From the NCBI GenBank assembly GCA_965214475.1, contig OZ243953.1, positions 62,001 through 126,000 on the forward strand: a stretch of DNA of 64,000 bases. The letters are read 5' to 3'. How positions within the stretch are numbered: the stretch's first letter is position 1; every line of letters begins with the position of its first letter. The notes under the pieces are model-generated. The model worked only from the letters and a program-made list of their open reading frames with translations. It made no database searches and had not been told where the DNA came from. Shown here piece after piece: positions 1 to 7,731 of this stretch. The DNA comes from SIRX01 sp965214475 (lineage in GTDB: Bacteria; Actinomycetota; Rubrobacteria; Rubrobacterales; Rubrobacteraceae). A program made the translations under genes and the position numbers.

Positions 1-1176
1 GAAACCGGCGAAGTAGACAGCGGCTTGCCCGGCGGAGTTCGCGCCGCCGACGATGAATATTTCCTCGTTCTCGCAAGACCGGGCCTCGCTCATCGAAGCT
101 CCATAATAGACGCCCGCGCCCGCGAACTTGTCCAATCCCGGCGCATCCAACTTCCTGTACGAGACTCCCGTCGTGATGACCAGGGCGTGGCACGAGAGTT
201 CGCTGCCGTCTGAGAGTTCGACGATCCGGTACGGGTCTTCCACCCGCACCCCCCGGACTTCCTGGGGAGTCAGGATCTCCACCCCGAACCGTTTCGCCTG
301 GGTTACCCCGCGTCGTGCGAGGTCCGCGCCCGAGAGCCCCGAAGGGAAGCCTAGATAGTTCTCGATGCGGCTGCTGGTTCCCGCCTGGCCGCCTGGGGCT
401 TCGCGTTCGATCATCACGATCCGTAACCCCTCCGACGCGCCATACACTGCCGTAGCCAACCCCGCCGGACCCGCCCCAATAATGATCACATCGTAGAAAG
501 GCTTCTCGGCTTGCGTACTGAGCCCGATGCTCTCCGCAACCTCCAGCGTCTCCGGCTCCTCAAGCTCCGTCCCATCCGGCAGCACCACCAGCGGCAGCTT
601 CTTCCCATCCAGCTCGATACCAACCGGCGCACCCTCCGACTCCTCACCGGCCCGCACGTCAACCCACTGGTAGGCGACTTGGTTGCGGCCCAGGAAATCC
701 CGTAGCACGAACGACTTGGGCGACCAGCGATGCCCGACGAGCCGGATGCCCTCGAACGGCGGGCGATAGGATGCTTGCCAGTCCTCCAGCAGATCGTCCA
801 GGGTGGGGTAGAGGCGTTCTTCCGGTGGGTCCCAGGGTTTCTGGAGGTAGTAGTCCAGGACACGGTTGTTGATCGCGCGTATCGCCGCGTCCGTATCCGC
901 GTAGGCCGTAAGCAGCGCCCGCTTGGCGCCCGGGAACATCCCGCGAGCTTCTTCCAAGAACTCCACCCCGCTCATCCGGGGCATCCGCTGGTCCACCAGC
1001 ATCAGCGCGACGGGGTCGCCCCGCTCCTGTACCTTCTCCAGGGTATCCAGCGCAGATTGCCCGGAGTCCGCCCGCAAAACCCGGTACTCGCGGGCATAGT
1101 TGCGACGGAGGTCCCGCTCGACCGCCCGCAGCACCTGCGGATCATCGTCAACCGCGAGTATCACCGGCTTCGCCAT
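1..1176 (-). CDS. Response regulator / glutaredoxin-like / thioredoxin reductase-like fusion (partial, C-terminus off the left edge)
   Basis: 392 codons are visible and the frame runs off the left edge. Residues 1-125 form a receiver domain: DDD near 10-12, phospho-acceptor D62 in VDQRMP, T90, and K113 in LQKPW. Residues 145-220 look like a glutaredoxin-type thioredoxin fold (RWSPKSFVLRDFL and later PLVVLPDG), but the usual CPxC is SPKS. From about 228 comes the FAD-binding IIIGAGPAGLA of the thioredoxin reductase superfamily, ending in the NAD(P) loop VGGANSAGQAA. Where normal thioredoxin reductases carry CATC, this protein has YYGAS, so no redox CxxC is visible. Start ATG at 1176. Family knowledge: fused response regulator/thioredoxin-disulfide reductases are annotated in actinobacteria; their true substrate is unclear to me. 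A signalling or flavin-redox role is inference. Confidence 0.85.
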   Translation of the reverse strand, partial: MAKPVILAVDDDPQVLRAVERDLRRNYAREYRVLRADSGQSALDTLEKVQERGDPVALMLVDQRMPRMSGVEFLEEARGMFPGAKRALLTAYADTDAAIRAINNRVLDYYLQKPWDPPEERLYPTLDDLLEDWQASYRPPFEGIRLVGHRWSPKSFVLRDFLGRNQVAYQWVDVRAGEESEGAPVGIELDGKKLPLVVLPDGTELEEPETLEVAESIGLSTQAEKPFYDVIIIGAGPAGLATAVYGASEGLRIVMIEREAPGGQAGTSSRIENYLGFPSGLSGADLARRGVTQAKRFGVEILTPQEVRGVRVEDPYRIVELSDGSELSCHALVITTGVSYRKLDAPGLDKFAGAGVYYGASMSEARSCENEEIFIVGGANSAGQAAVYFAGF

Positions 1177-1405
1177 AGCCCTCCCTGCGTCTCAAATACG
1201 TTTATCAAAAACCGTAACCGCACACTCAAAGCGCGCCCGAAAGCCTCTCTCGAACGCTTGATAGAATTTTAACATCACCTTCAACCCGCCCATTCGGGTA
1301 GGTGGAGTTGGCGAGGAAAGCTTCACTCCAGGAGAAAATAGTAGGGTTGGATGCATACACGTTGTAGTATTGCTAGACATGAGACCACCGTAAGGGAGGA
1401 ATGTT

Positions 1406-2323
1406 TTGCGCATAGATTCGGTGCATGAAATTCTGACAAATAATGTGCCTTTTTTAACATTCGAAAGTTCTAAGGTTGACAACTCAACCGTTCGCGTAAC
1501 TGACTTTACCAACACGCTCGATGCTGTGCGAAACATTCGTGAAACGGGAATGTTCAGCGAATATTGCGACACAATTCTTTCAGAAGAGGCCTTTGTTCTA
1601 GCAGTTCGAGAGCCAATAGCTGTTTCCTCTCAGAGTGCTACCAGGTTTAGTCAATCACTTGCACACTTGAGATCTAGGGCGTCAACTGTGCTCGACGCTC
1701 TCGAAGAGTACGTTCGCGACATTCCTCCTGAGTCTGTCCGCATAAAACTGCCCGAGGTTTCGAGCCCAGATCAGGCTGCCGAGCTATTGAAAGAAATTGA
1801 TACGATGTTGAACCAGATTCTCGTTAATGATTATTTTGAGGGTCGAGTTCGTTTGGAGCGATTCATGGATGGGTCATTGTGGATTGACCTGTTCTTAGGC
1901 TCTTGGATCGCCTATCGTTTCGTAGCAGGTCTGGTGAATGTCTACTTCGATGTGAAGAGCAAGCAGGTTGAACAGAAATCTCGGGAAGTCATGATCGGAG
2001 ACCTCGAACTCGAGGCAGAATTGCGAGCTTCGGTTCTAAGGGCTACGAAGGTTGAGGTTGACGCTTATCGAGAGTCTAGACTTAGAGAACTCCTGGAAGA
2101 ACACGATGTGCCGGAAGACGACCACGAGTTTGCTCGACGAACAGAGAATTCCTTGCGTATGCTAGGTTCTTTACTCGAAAGAGGACTTGAGATTAATCCT
2201 GCTTTGTCGGCACCAGTAGAAGAACAGAGATTACTGCCAGATCCAAAACGTGTTCTAGAGGCAATTAGAGCACTTCCTAGCGCAGAGACAGACGAACCCG
2301 TAGAAAATGCTGGTGATGAATAG
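1406..2323 (+). CDS. Hypothetical protein, A+T-richer orphan gene
   Basis: 305 residues that I do not recognise. Start is TTG at 1406, chosen because GGGAGGA ends at 1400, five bases upstream; the ATG at 1401 is too close to that site. Residues 60-140 and 185-270 look helical and charged. A hydrophobic stretch around 158-181 (WIDLFLGSWIAYRFVAGL) could be one membrane segment. The tail is acidic. Base use is visibly A+T-richer than in flanking genes, with A/T in many third positions, suggesting recent acquisition. It sits between the reductase fusion and a toxin-antitoxin-like pair, so accessory or defence-related status is possible but only inferred from context. Confidence 0.7.
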   Translation: MRIDSVHEILTNNVPFLTFESSKVDNSTVRVTDFTNTLDAVRNIRETGMFSEYCDTILSEEAFVLAVREPIAVSSQSATRFSQSLAHLRSRASTVLDALEEYVRDIPPESVRIKLPEVSSPDQAAELLKEIDTMLNQILVNDYFEGRVRLERFMDGSLWIDLFLGSWIAYRFVAGLVNVYFDVKSKQVEQKSREVMIGDLELEAELRASVLRATKVEVDAYRESRLRELLEEHDVPEDDHEFARRTENSLRMLGSLLERGLEINPALSAPVEEQRLLPDPKRVLEAIRALPSAETDEPVENAGDE

Positions 2324-2501
2324 GAGCTAAGATACAAGGGTGTTTATTGCTAATTTCGATGCTTGAATCCCTCTATTGGATTCAGGGCGTTATTCCTATG
2401 AATAGTATCTAAACCGGCTCATCAGTTAGCCTCTTTGAGTGAATCGCAACCTAGCAGAACTCCGTTAGTCGTCAGAAGAAGACGATACTATAATAAGTTT
2501 C

Positions 2502-2723
2502 ATGATTGATTGGTCTACTTGCCCCGCTGTCGAGCGTGACCCGGAACGTGTCAGCGGAGCCTGGGTGTTTCGCGGCACACGCGTACCCGTCGCCGCGTTA
2601 TTTGAGAACCTTGAAGACGGCGCGCAGGTTTCGCAGTTTGTGCAGTGGTTTCCCGGTGTCTCACCCGAACAGGTTCGCGCCGTTCTCGAACACGCCGCGC
2701 GAAGTACGCTGACTCCCGCCTGA
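2502..2723 (+). CDS. DUF433 family protein (antitoxin-like)
   Basis: 73 residues with the DUF433 pattern: FRGTRVPV at 23-30, then a short helical region with FVQWFPGVSPEQVRAVL. DUF433 proteins are small helix-turn-helix-like proteins commonly paired with a DUF5615 PIN-like protein, and the pair is usually considered a VapBC-like toxin-antitoxin candidate. The stop codon TGA (2721-2723) is immediately followed by the GTG start of the next gene, so the two are translationally coupled. No convincing Shine-Dalgarno is visible upstream. The toxin-antitoxin role is family inference. Confidence 0.8.
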   Translation: MIDWSTCPAVERDPERVSGAWVFRGTRVPVAALFENLEDGAQVSQFVQWFPGVSPEQVRAVLEHAARSTLTPA

Positions 2724-3044
2724 GTGCGGGTACTATTCGATCAGGGAACACCGGTCCCTCTGCGAGATTCGCTGACCCAACACGAAATCTCGACCGCATA
2801 CGAGCTTGGTTGGTCGACACTGAAAAACGGCGACTTGCTCGATGCGGCCGAACGAGAAAGATTCGAGATTCTCGTCACGACAGATAAGAACCTCAAGTAT
2901 CAGCAGAATCTTGGCGCACGCCGCATTGGGATCGTTGTTCTGACCTCAACGAGCTGGCCGCGTATCCAGCGCGAGATCTCCGCCGTTGTTACCACAGTAG
3001 ATGGGGCTTCTCCTGGAAGCTACGCGGAGGTTCAAATCGACTGA
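2724..3044 (+). CDS. DUF5615 family PIN-like protein (putative toxin partner)
   Basis: 106 residues. The N-terminal MRVLFDQGTPVPL, the central LKNGDLLDAAE and VTTDKNLKYQQ (D54) match the DUF5615 PIN-like fold, in which spaced acidic residues (here D6, D37, D54) would bind metal for RNase activity. Start GTG at 2724 directly abuts the TGA of the DUF433 gene, indicating a two-gene operon with the small DNA-binding partner first, the usual toxin-antitoxin order. Nuclease activity is not demonstrated for most members, so toxin function is an inference. Confidence 0.8.
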   Translation: MRVLFDQGTPVPLRDSLTQHEISTAYELGWSTLKNGDLLDAAERERFEILVTTDKNLKYQQNLGARRIGIVVLTSTSWPRIQREISAVVTTVDGASPGSYAEVQID

Positions 3045-3120
3045 GCGACTAACAGCAGATTTGAGGGTCTGAAAATCGAGAACCCGTTCGAGAGCTGAGC
3101 CATTGAGATTCAGAGGGCGT

Positions 3121-3126
3121 TACAAT
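3121..3126 (+). promoter_or_regulatory. Possible -10 element of a leaderless promoter for the Uma2 gene
   Basis: TACAAT ends 6 nt before the ATG at 3133, the spacing expected if transcription starts at or near the start codon. No Shine-Dalgarno precedes the ATG and no good -35 hexamer is visible. Confidence 0.35.
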
Positions 3127-3132
3127 ACGGGC

Positions 3133-3702
3133 ATGAGCGAGCCAGCAGCCCCTCAAGAACCTCTCTCCGTCGAGGAGTATCTGGAGCTCGAACGGATGAG
3201 CGAGGTGCGCCACGAGTACGTGGCTGGGGAGATCCACGCGCACGCTGGTGGCACTAGAGGACACAATAAGATCTCCGCTAATATCCTGGCGGCGTTGTGG
3301 AATGCCGCTCGTGAGGGCGACTGTCAGGTTTATGGCAGCGACATGATGCTCCGGACGGCTGAGGATGTTTTCTACTATCCCGACGTGATGGTCGTCTGTC
3401 CGCCGGAAGACGAGCAGGATAATGATGAGGCACTATTTGAGGATTCTCCGTGTTTGGTGGTCGAGGTGACCTCTCCATCCACCGAGAACATAGACCGGCG
3501 CGAGAAGTTGCTCGCGTATCGAAACATTACTTCCTTGAAGGCGTACCTGATCGTGGACCAGAGAGAGCTTCGTGTCGAGCGCCACTGGCGGGATGAGTCT
3601 GGCCGTTGGTGGCGGGCGGAGGCGGTCGGAACGGAGGGCATAGTGCCCGTTCCTTGCCCCGAGACCGAGCTTACACTACCTCAGATCTACGAAGGCCTCT
3701 AA
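3133..3702 (+). CDS. Uma2 family restriction-endonuclease-fold protein (DUF820)
   Basis: 189 residues. Typical Uma2 features are the N-terminal LSVEEYLELER, then HEYVAGEIHAHAGGTRGHNKI, YYPDVMVVCP (PD near 83) and LVVEVTSPSTE (E111) with a lysine near 125, giving a PD-(D/E)xK nuclease-type core. The frame is open ten codons further upstream, but ATG 3133 fits family length and lies 6 nt after a TACAAT hexamer, as expected for a leaderless mRNA. Uma2 proteins are abundant, fast-moving accessory genes. Their cellular function is unknown; nuclease activity is inferred from fold only. Confidence 0.85.
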   Translation: MSEPAAPQEPLSVEEYLELERMSEVRHEYVAGEIHAHAGGTRGHNKISANILAALWNAAREGDCQVYGSDMMLRTAEDVFYYPDVMVVCPPEDEQDNDEALFEDSPCLVVEVTSPSTENIDRREKLLAYRNITSLKAYLIVDQRELRVERHWRDESGRWWRAEAVGTEGIVPVPCPETELTLPQIYEGL

Positions 3703-3772
3703 CCTCCGACCCTCGGCACGATATGAGAACGACCCAGCAACTCACTGGCGACTACAGGTTCGGGAGATAGCG

Positions 3773-4663
3773 TTGCAAGACAGGTCGCGGATTCGCCATT
3801 CCAGACGCTTTCTCGCAGTCTTCGCCGTGCTGTCGTTTGTGGCCGTTGCCACGGGTTGCCTTGCCGTCGCTCTTGATGGCGCTTCTGCCGGAACATGGCT
3901 ACTCAATCTCGCTGCGTGGGGTGTGGGCGCGGTCGTGGCGCTGATCGTTCATCGTTTCGCTTCGCCCCTTTTCGTACGCGTCATGGTCTTCGCCGCACCT
4001 GTCGGGTTGCTAGTTAGTCTTGCCAATCCAGGCCAGATGGGGGTGCATCGCTGGATCGACGTTGGCCCTGTCCATGCGAATGCTGCCGCGCTGCTGTTGC
4101 CGGCCTTTGTTGTTGCGATGGCCGGTCTCGTCCGCGAGGCGCACTGGATATGGCTTGCGTACGCTGTGTGTGCGGTGGTGCTGATCCTACAGCCGGACGC
4201 ATCGCAGGCAACCGCTTTCGCCGCGGCTATCCTCATCCTCGCAGGTCGCCTGCCGGTGGCCCGCGTTGTCCGCATCAGTGTCATGGTCCTGGTCTCGTCC
4301 GGTGCTGTGATGGCATGGCTGCGCCCGGATCCACTAACACCCGTTGCAGAGGTCGAGGGTATCATCGGTCTTGCTTATGCTATCCCTCCCCTGATTGCCG
4401 TTATAGCTGTTGTTGCACTTGGCGGCGCAACCCTGGCGCCCGTGATGATTGCTGCGCGTCCTGAACTATCGGCTGTGCGAACCGCCGCGCTCGCGCTCAG
4501 CACCTATTTCGTCCTGTCGGCACTCACGCCGATATTCGGCGCTTTCCCGGTCCCGCTCGTGGGTATCGGTATGAGTCCCATCGTTGGTTTCTGGCTGGGC
4601 GCCGGCCTGCTGGCGGCTATCGCCTCTTGGGAAAAGGCCGCCGCTGACGTCTCAAGCACATGA
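3773..4663 (+). CDS. Divergent FtsW/RodA/SpoVE-like (SEDS) membrane protein
   Basis: 296 residues with about eight hydrophobic segments. Three motifs recall SEDS glycosyltransferases: GVHRWIDVGPVHANAA (compare G..RWI.LG in FtsW/RodA), LILQPDASQATAF (compare LQPDFG), and a C-terminal PVPLVGIGMSP (compare PLPFVSYGGS). It is much shorter than ordinary FtsW/RodA (about 370-400 residues) and the GGS of the last motif is not conserved, so peptidoglycan polymerase activity is doubtful. TTG start at 3773, with GGGAG about six bases upstream. It has no adjacent penicillin-binding protein gene. It could be a SEDS-derived protein of unknown role. Confidence 0.6.
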   Translation: MQDRSRIRHSRRFLAVFAVLSFVAVATGCLAVALDGASAGTWLLNLAAWGVGAVVALIVHRFASPLFVRVMVFAAPVGLLVSLANPGQMGVHRWIDVGPVHANAAALLLPAFVVAMAGLVREAHWIWLAYAVCAVVLILQPDASQATAFAAAILILAGRLPVARVVRISVMVLVSSGAVMAWLRPDPLTPVAEVEGIIGLAYAIPPLIAVIAVVALGGATLAPVMIAARPELSAVRTAALALSTYFVLSALTPIFGAFPVPLVGIGMSPIVGFWLGAGLLAAIASWEKAAADVSST

Positions 4664-4742
4664 TGCGTATGCGCTGGTAAGCCGCTATTCTGGTAAGCAT
4701 AGCTGGCCGCGTACTTACGCTCCGAGAACTGAACCGGGCCAC

Positions 4743-4800
4743 ACCCGCCCGTCAGATGGTGTATAGACTAACTGACTTCGTACACGGCATAAGGGCGGGT
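4743..4800 (+). promoter_or_regulatory. Nested inverted repeat in the leader of the YdeI-like gene
   Basis: ACCCGCCC (4743-4750) is perfectly complementary to GGGCGGGT (4793-4800). Inside it GTCAG (4751-4755) can pair with CTGAC further in. The 3' arm ends 4 nt before the TTG start at 4805, so the G-rich strand near the start would be buried if the structure forms in RNA. Function not known. Confidence 0.35.
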
Positions 4801-4804
4801 TGAT

Positions 4805-5386
4805 TTGGCGAAAGACTTTCCCCGAGTTCAGATCGAGAGCCGCGAGGAGTGGCGAGCTTGGCTTGAAGCCAATCACGAAAGCACGGAGAGTATCTGGCTC
4901 GTTACCTTCAGGAAGGCGAGTGGGAAGCCGTATGTATTGTACGATGTCGTGGTCGAAGAGGCGATCTGCTTTGGTTGGATAGACAGTCTACGGAATAAGC
5001 TGGACGATGAGCGGAGCATGCTGCTGCTCTCACCGAGGAAGTCCGGCAGCGCTTGGTCCAAGGTGAACAAGGACAGGGTGGAACGTATGGAAGCCGCCGG
5101 CAAGATGCATCCGGCGGGCTTGCGGAAGATCGAGCAGTCCAAAGCCGATGGCTCGTGGGCGTTCCTCGATGACGTGGATGCCCTCATAGTCCCAGACGAC
5201 CTCGCTGCCGCGCTAGCGGAATACGAGGAGGCCGGGAAGAACTTCGAGGCCTTTCCGCCCTCGACGAAGCGCGGCATTCTCGAATGGATCAAACAGGCCA
5301 AGAGGGCTGAAACCCGCAACAAGCGCGTCCGGGAGACCGCCGGGTTGGCTTCCAAAAATGTCCGGGCGAATCAATATCGTCGGTGA
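4805..5386 (+). CDS. YdeI/OmpD-associated family protein
   Basis: 193 residues. The sequence matches the YdeI/OmpdA-type family throughout: ESIWLVTFRK near the N-terminus, YDVVVEEAICFGWIDSLRN, SPRKSGSAWSKVNKDRVE, and a C-terminal basic region AETRNKRVRET. These are small cytoplasmic proteins; in E. coli YdeI is linked to bacteriocin and peptide resistance but no enzymatic reaction is known. TTG start at 4805, with a G-rich GGGCGGG just upstream that may serve as ribosome binding site. The next gene starts 15 nt downstream on the same strand. Confidence 0.8.
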   Translation: MAKDFPRVQIESREEWRAWLEANHESTESIWLVTFRKASGKPYVLYDVVVEEAICFGWIDSLRNKLDDERSMLLLSPRKSGSAWSKVNKDRVERMEAAGKMHPAGLRKIEQSKADGSWAFLDDVDALIVPDDLAAALAEYEEAGKNFEAFPPSTKRGILEWIKQAKRAETRNKRVRETAGLASKNVRANQYRR

Positions 5387-5401
5387 AGGGTATTCTGTTC
5401 C

Positions 5402-6025
5402 TTGAGTGAACGAAAGATAGCCTTGGGTATCCTGGCCTACGGTTCGCTCGGCGACGATCCGGGAGAGGAGATCGGGCCACTCGTTGTCCAGAAGATCGAG
5501 GGCGTAGAGACCCCTTTCCGGGCGGAGTTTGCCCGCACGAGCCGGACACGAAAAGGGGCACCGACGCTCGTTCCAGTGTTGGAAGGCGGTGCGAACGTAA
5601 GGGCGAGTATCCTGGTTCTGCAAGCATCCGTCTCCGAGTCCAAAGCCACGGATATGCTGTGGCGCCGGGAAACCAGGCATAAGGGAAGCTGCGAGCGCTA
5701 CGAGTCGCCACCGGAACCCGGCACAGACACGGTGCTCATTAAGCGTCTTGAGGACTTCGGGGGCCTGGACGTGGCGCTGTACGTTGAGATCGGCGCCAAC
5801 ATACCGGGAGCTAGCCCTCGCAAGCTTGCCGAGCTTGCGGTTCATAGTGCTAGCTCCGACGCCGGTAGAACAGGGAAAGATGGGATAACTTACCTGATCT
5901 GGGTCAAAAACAACGGTGTCGAGACACCACTGATGCCAGAGTACGAGAAGGAAATATTGCGGCTAACGGGTACAGAAGCGCTCGACCAGGCGCACCGAGT
6001 TTGCCAGGGCAGACCGTACCGCTAA
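5402..6025 (+). CDS. Gamma-glutamylcyclotransferase-like (AIG2/GGCT-fold) protein
   Basis: 207 residues. The N-terminal LGILAYGSLGDDPG resembles the YGSL glycine-rich loop of gamma-glutamylcyclotransferase-fold proteins, followed by TPFRAEFARTSRTR. The rest is not familiar. TTG start at 5402, about 10 nt after GAAGGG. Its last codons overlap the convergent polymerase gene by 4 nt (6022-6025). The assignment rests on one motif and general layout; an AIG2-like amide or glutathione-related function is conceivable but unproven. Confidence 0.55.
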   Translation: MSERKIALGILAYGSLGDDPGEEIGPLVVQKIEGVETPFRAEFARTSRTRKGAPTLVPVLEGGANVRASILVLQASVSESKATDMLWRRETRHKGSCERYESPPEPGTDTVLIKRLEDFGGLDVALYVEIGANIPGASPRKLAELAVHSASSDAGRTGKDGITYLIWVKNNGVETPLMPEYEKEILRLTGTEALDQAHRVCQGRPYR

Positions 6026-7296
6026 ACGACGCCCTCGGTAAGCGTACCTCGCGTCGTCTCAACGGCGACATCCGGGATGTGCGTGAAGGCTATACGGGAT
6101 GGGGCCGTGTGCAGTGACCGGTGCATGGCGGCGAGGTAGACGGCGTTCGCCCCAAACCTACCGTTCACAGCGTCCATCGCGTGCGTCAACTCGGGCTTCC
6201 GGGGATCTTCGGTGAAGAGGGGAGGGGTTCTGCAGGTCTCGTGGACGAGGTCGTAGAGAATGACGGATACCTTTAGCGGGATGCCTGCTGTTGGGCGGCT
6301 TTTCCACAGCGCGGAGAGCGCCTCGACCATAGTCTGGGTATCTTGGCAAGGTGTCAGGAGCGTAGAAGATTTCCACTTTGCGCGCCGGGCATAAGAGAGA
6401 GCCACGGTCAGGCCGCCGGTCCAGTATCCCAGCTTGCGCAGGCGGGCTCCGGCTTTGTGAACGAGCCGGACTAGTACGGCCTTCGCGCCCTCCGGCGTGC
6501 GGAACTCCGGGGGCAGCACGTGAGAGTGGCTGAGGGTCCGGCGGCGGGTCGGTTTTTCCGGGAGTTCGTATCCGCGTAGGGCATACCACCAGCGTTCTCC
6601 AACCACGCCTTTCCAGATGTTTCTCAGCCGCTCTTTCGAAAGGGCGCAGAGCTGCTCTATGGTAAATATTCCGCAGTTTTCTAGCCGGGCTTGCATGTGG
6701 CTGCCGATGCCGGTCAAGTCTCGCAGAGAGAGTGTATAAAGCTTGTCGGGCAGGTCTTCCTGGGATAGTGCTGTCAGGCCGTCAGGTTTCTGCATTTTGC
6801 CGGCTATCTTGGCGAGGAAACGGTTCGGCGCGAGGCCGATGGAGCAGAGTAGGTGGGTTCCTACCTGATCGTGGATCACGTTTTTGACCTTTCGAGATAC
6901 CGCTAGGGCTTCGACCGGATTGCGTTGTCTCAAGCCCAGTTTGCAGAACATTTCGTCTATGGAAGTAACTTTGTCGATGGGCAAGACGGAGTCTACCGCC
7001 GCGACGATCTGCTCGTGAGTCTGCACGTACAGCGGCGGTCGCGCCTCGACTATCTCCAGGTCCGGGCACAACCTGCGGGCTTCGAAAACCTTTGTTCCGG
7101 TCCGGATCCCATACCGCTTGGCTTCGTAGCTGGCGGCTATGCAGCAAGTGTTTTCGGCCATTACCGGAACGACTCCGACCGGCCGCCCGCGAAGCTCCGG
7201 GCGGAATTGCTGTTCTACCGAAGCGAAGTAAGAGTTCATGTCCAGTGACATCCATTCTAGGCTTTCGGGAATTTCTATGTTTCCGAGGACATTCAT
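6022..7296 (-). CDS. Y-family DNA polymerase (DinB/Pol IV-like)
   Basis: 424 residues from ATG 7296; the frame is also open to a TTG at 7377 (451 residues), and neither start has a clear ribosome binding site. Y-family signatures: SLDMNSYFASVEQ (catalytic D19, steric-gate region), AASYEAKRYGI, and TSIDEMF with the catalytic D114/E115, where most relatives have SIDEA/SLDE. A helix-hairpin-helix LTGIGSHMQARLE and the little-finger domain follow. It would do error-prone translesion synthesis. No lexA, imuA or dnaE2 is adjacent, and no SOS box is obvious to me. The tail runs beyond the little finger and is not a recognised domain. Confidence 0.9.
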   Translation of the reverse strand: MNVLGNIEIPESLEWMSLDMNSYFASVEQQFRPELRGRPVGVVPVMAENTCCIAASYEAKRYGIRTGTKVFEARRLCPDLEIVEARPPLYVQTHEQIVAAVDSVLPIDKVTSIDEMFCKLGLRQRNPVEALAVSRKVKNVIHDQVGTHLLCSIGLAPNRFLAKIAGKMQKPDGLTALSQEDLPDKLYTLSLRDLTGIGSHMQARLENCGIFTIEQLCALSKERLRNIWKGVVGERWWYALRGYELPEKPTRRRTLSHSHVLPPEFRTPEGAKAVLVRLVHKAGARLRKLGYWTGGLTVALSYARRAKWKSSTLLTPCQDTQTMVEALSALWKSRPTAGIPLKVSVILYDLVHETCRTPPLFTEDPRKPELTHAMDAVNGRFGANAVYLAAMHRSLHTAPSRIAFTHIPDVAVETTRGTLTEGVV

Positions 7297-7503
7297 ACGC
7301 CCAAAATAGATGGGGGCGATGAACCTGCGATGAATCTGTGCGAAATCTTCTACCCCGGTGTAAAGTGCCGGGGACAAAAACCTGGAGCGTCTTCGGAGTG
7401 CCGGACATAGAAAGCGAGCCCTTATAACCGAGGTTGTAAACCTCGATAGGTAGACGCCGCTACACTGGTGTTTCGAAGGGTCCCGAGATCTTTGAGAGGC
7501 GGA

Positions 7504-7698
7504 ATGGCGAAAGGTAGGCGTAAAAAGAGCGAAAAGCTGGAACTGTGCGGGTGGCTGCTGTTTGTGGTCTCCGCGCTATTTTTTATCTTTGCCAGTCTAC
7601 GGAGCGGAGATTTCGTCGGGCTACTCGGTGGGGTGTTCTTTCTGCTCGCCTGCGCGGTGTTTCTGGCTGCTTACGGAGGGCGTGGCGGTAGAAGCTAA
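7504..7698 (+). CDS. Small two-helix membrane protein
   Basis: 64 residues from ATG 7504, preceded by GAGGCGG. A basic start (MAKGRRKKSEKLE) is followed by two hydrophobic segments (LCGWLLFVVSALFFIF and GLLGGVFFLLACAVFLAAY) and a short basic tail, so an N-in, C-in hairpin is expected. No family recognised. It lies alone between two minus-strand genes. Confidence 0.6.
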   Translation: MAKGRRKKSEKLELCGWLLFVVSALFFIFASLRSGDFVGLLGGVFFLLACAVFLAAYGGRGGRS

Positions 7699-7731
7699 GG
7701 TACCTGCGCGGGCGCGAAAGGCAAGTTCGCT

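Noticed and set aside
1192..1572. 126-codon minus-strand frame opposite the start of the orphan gene
   Set aside because: It overlaps a better supported plus-strand gene, has no ribosome binding site and its product has no family-like pattern.
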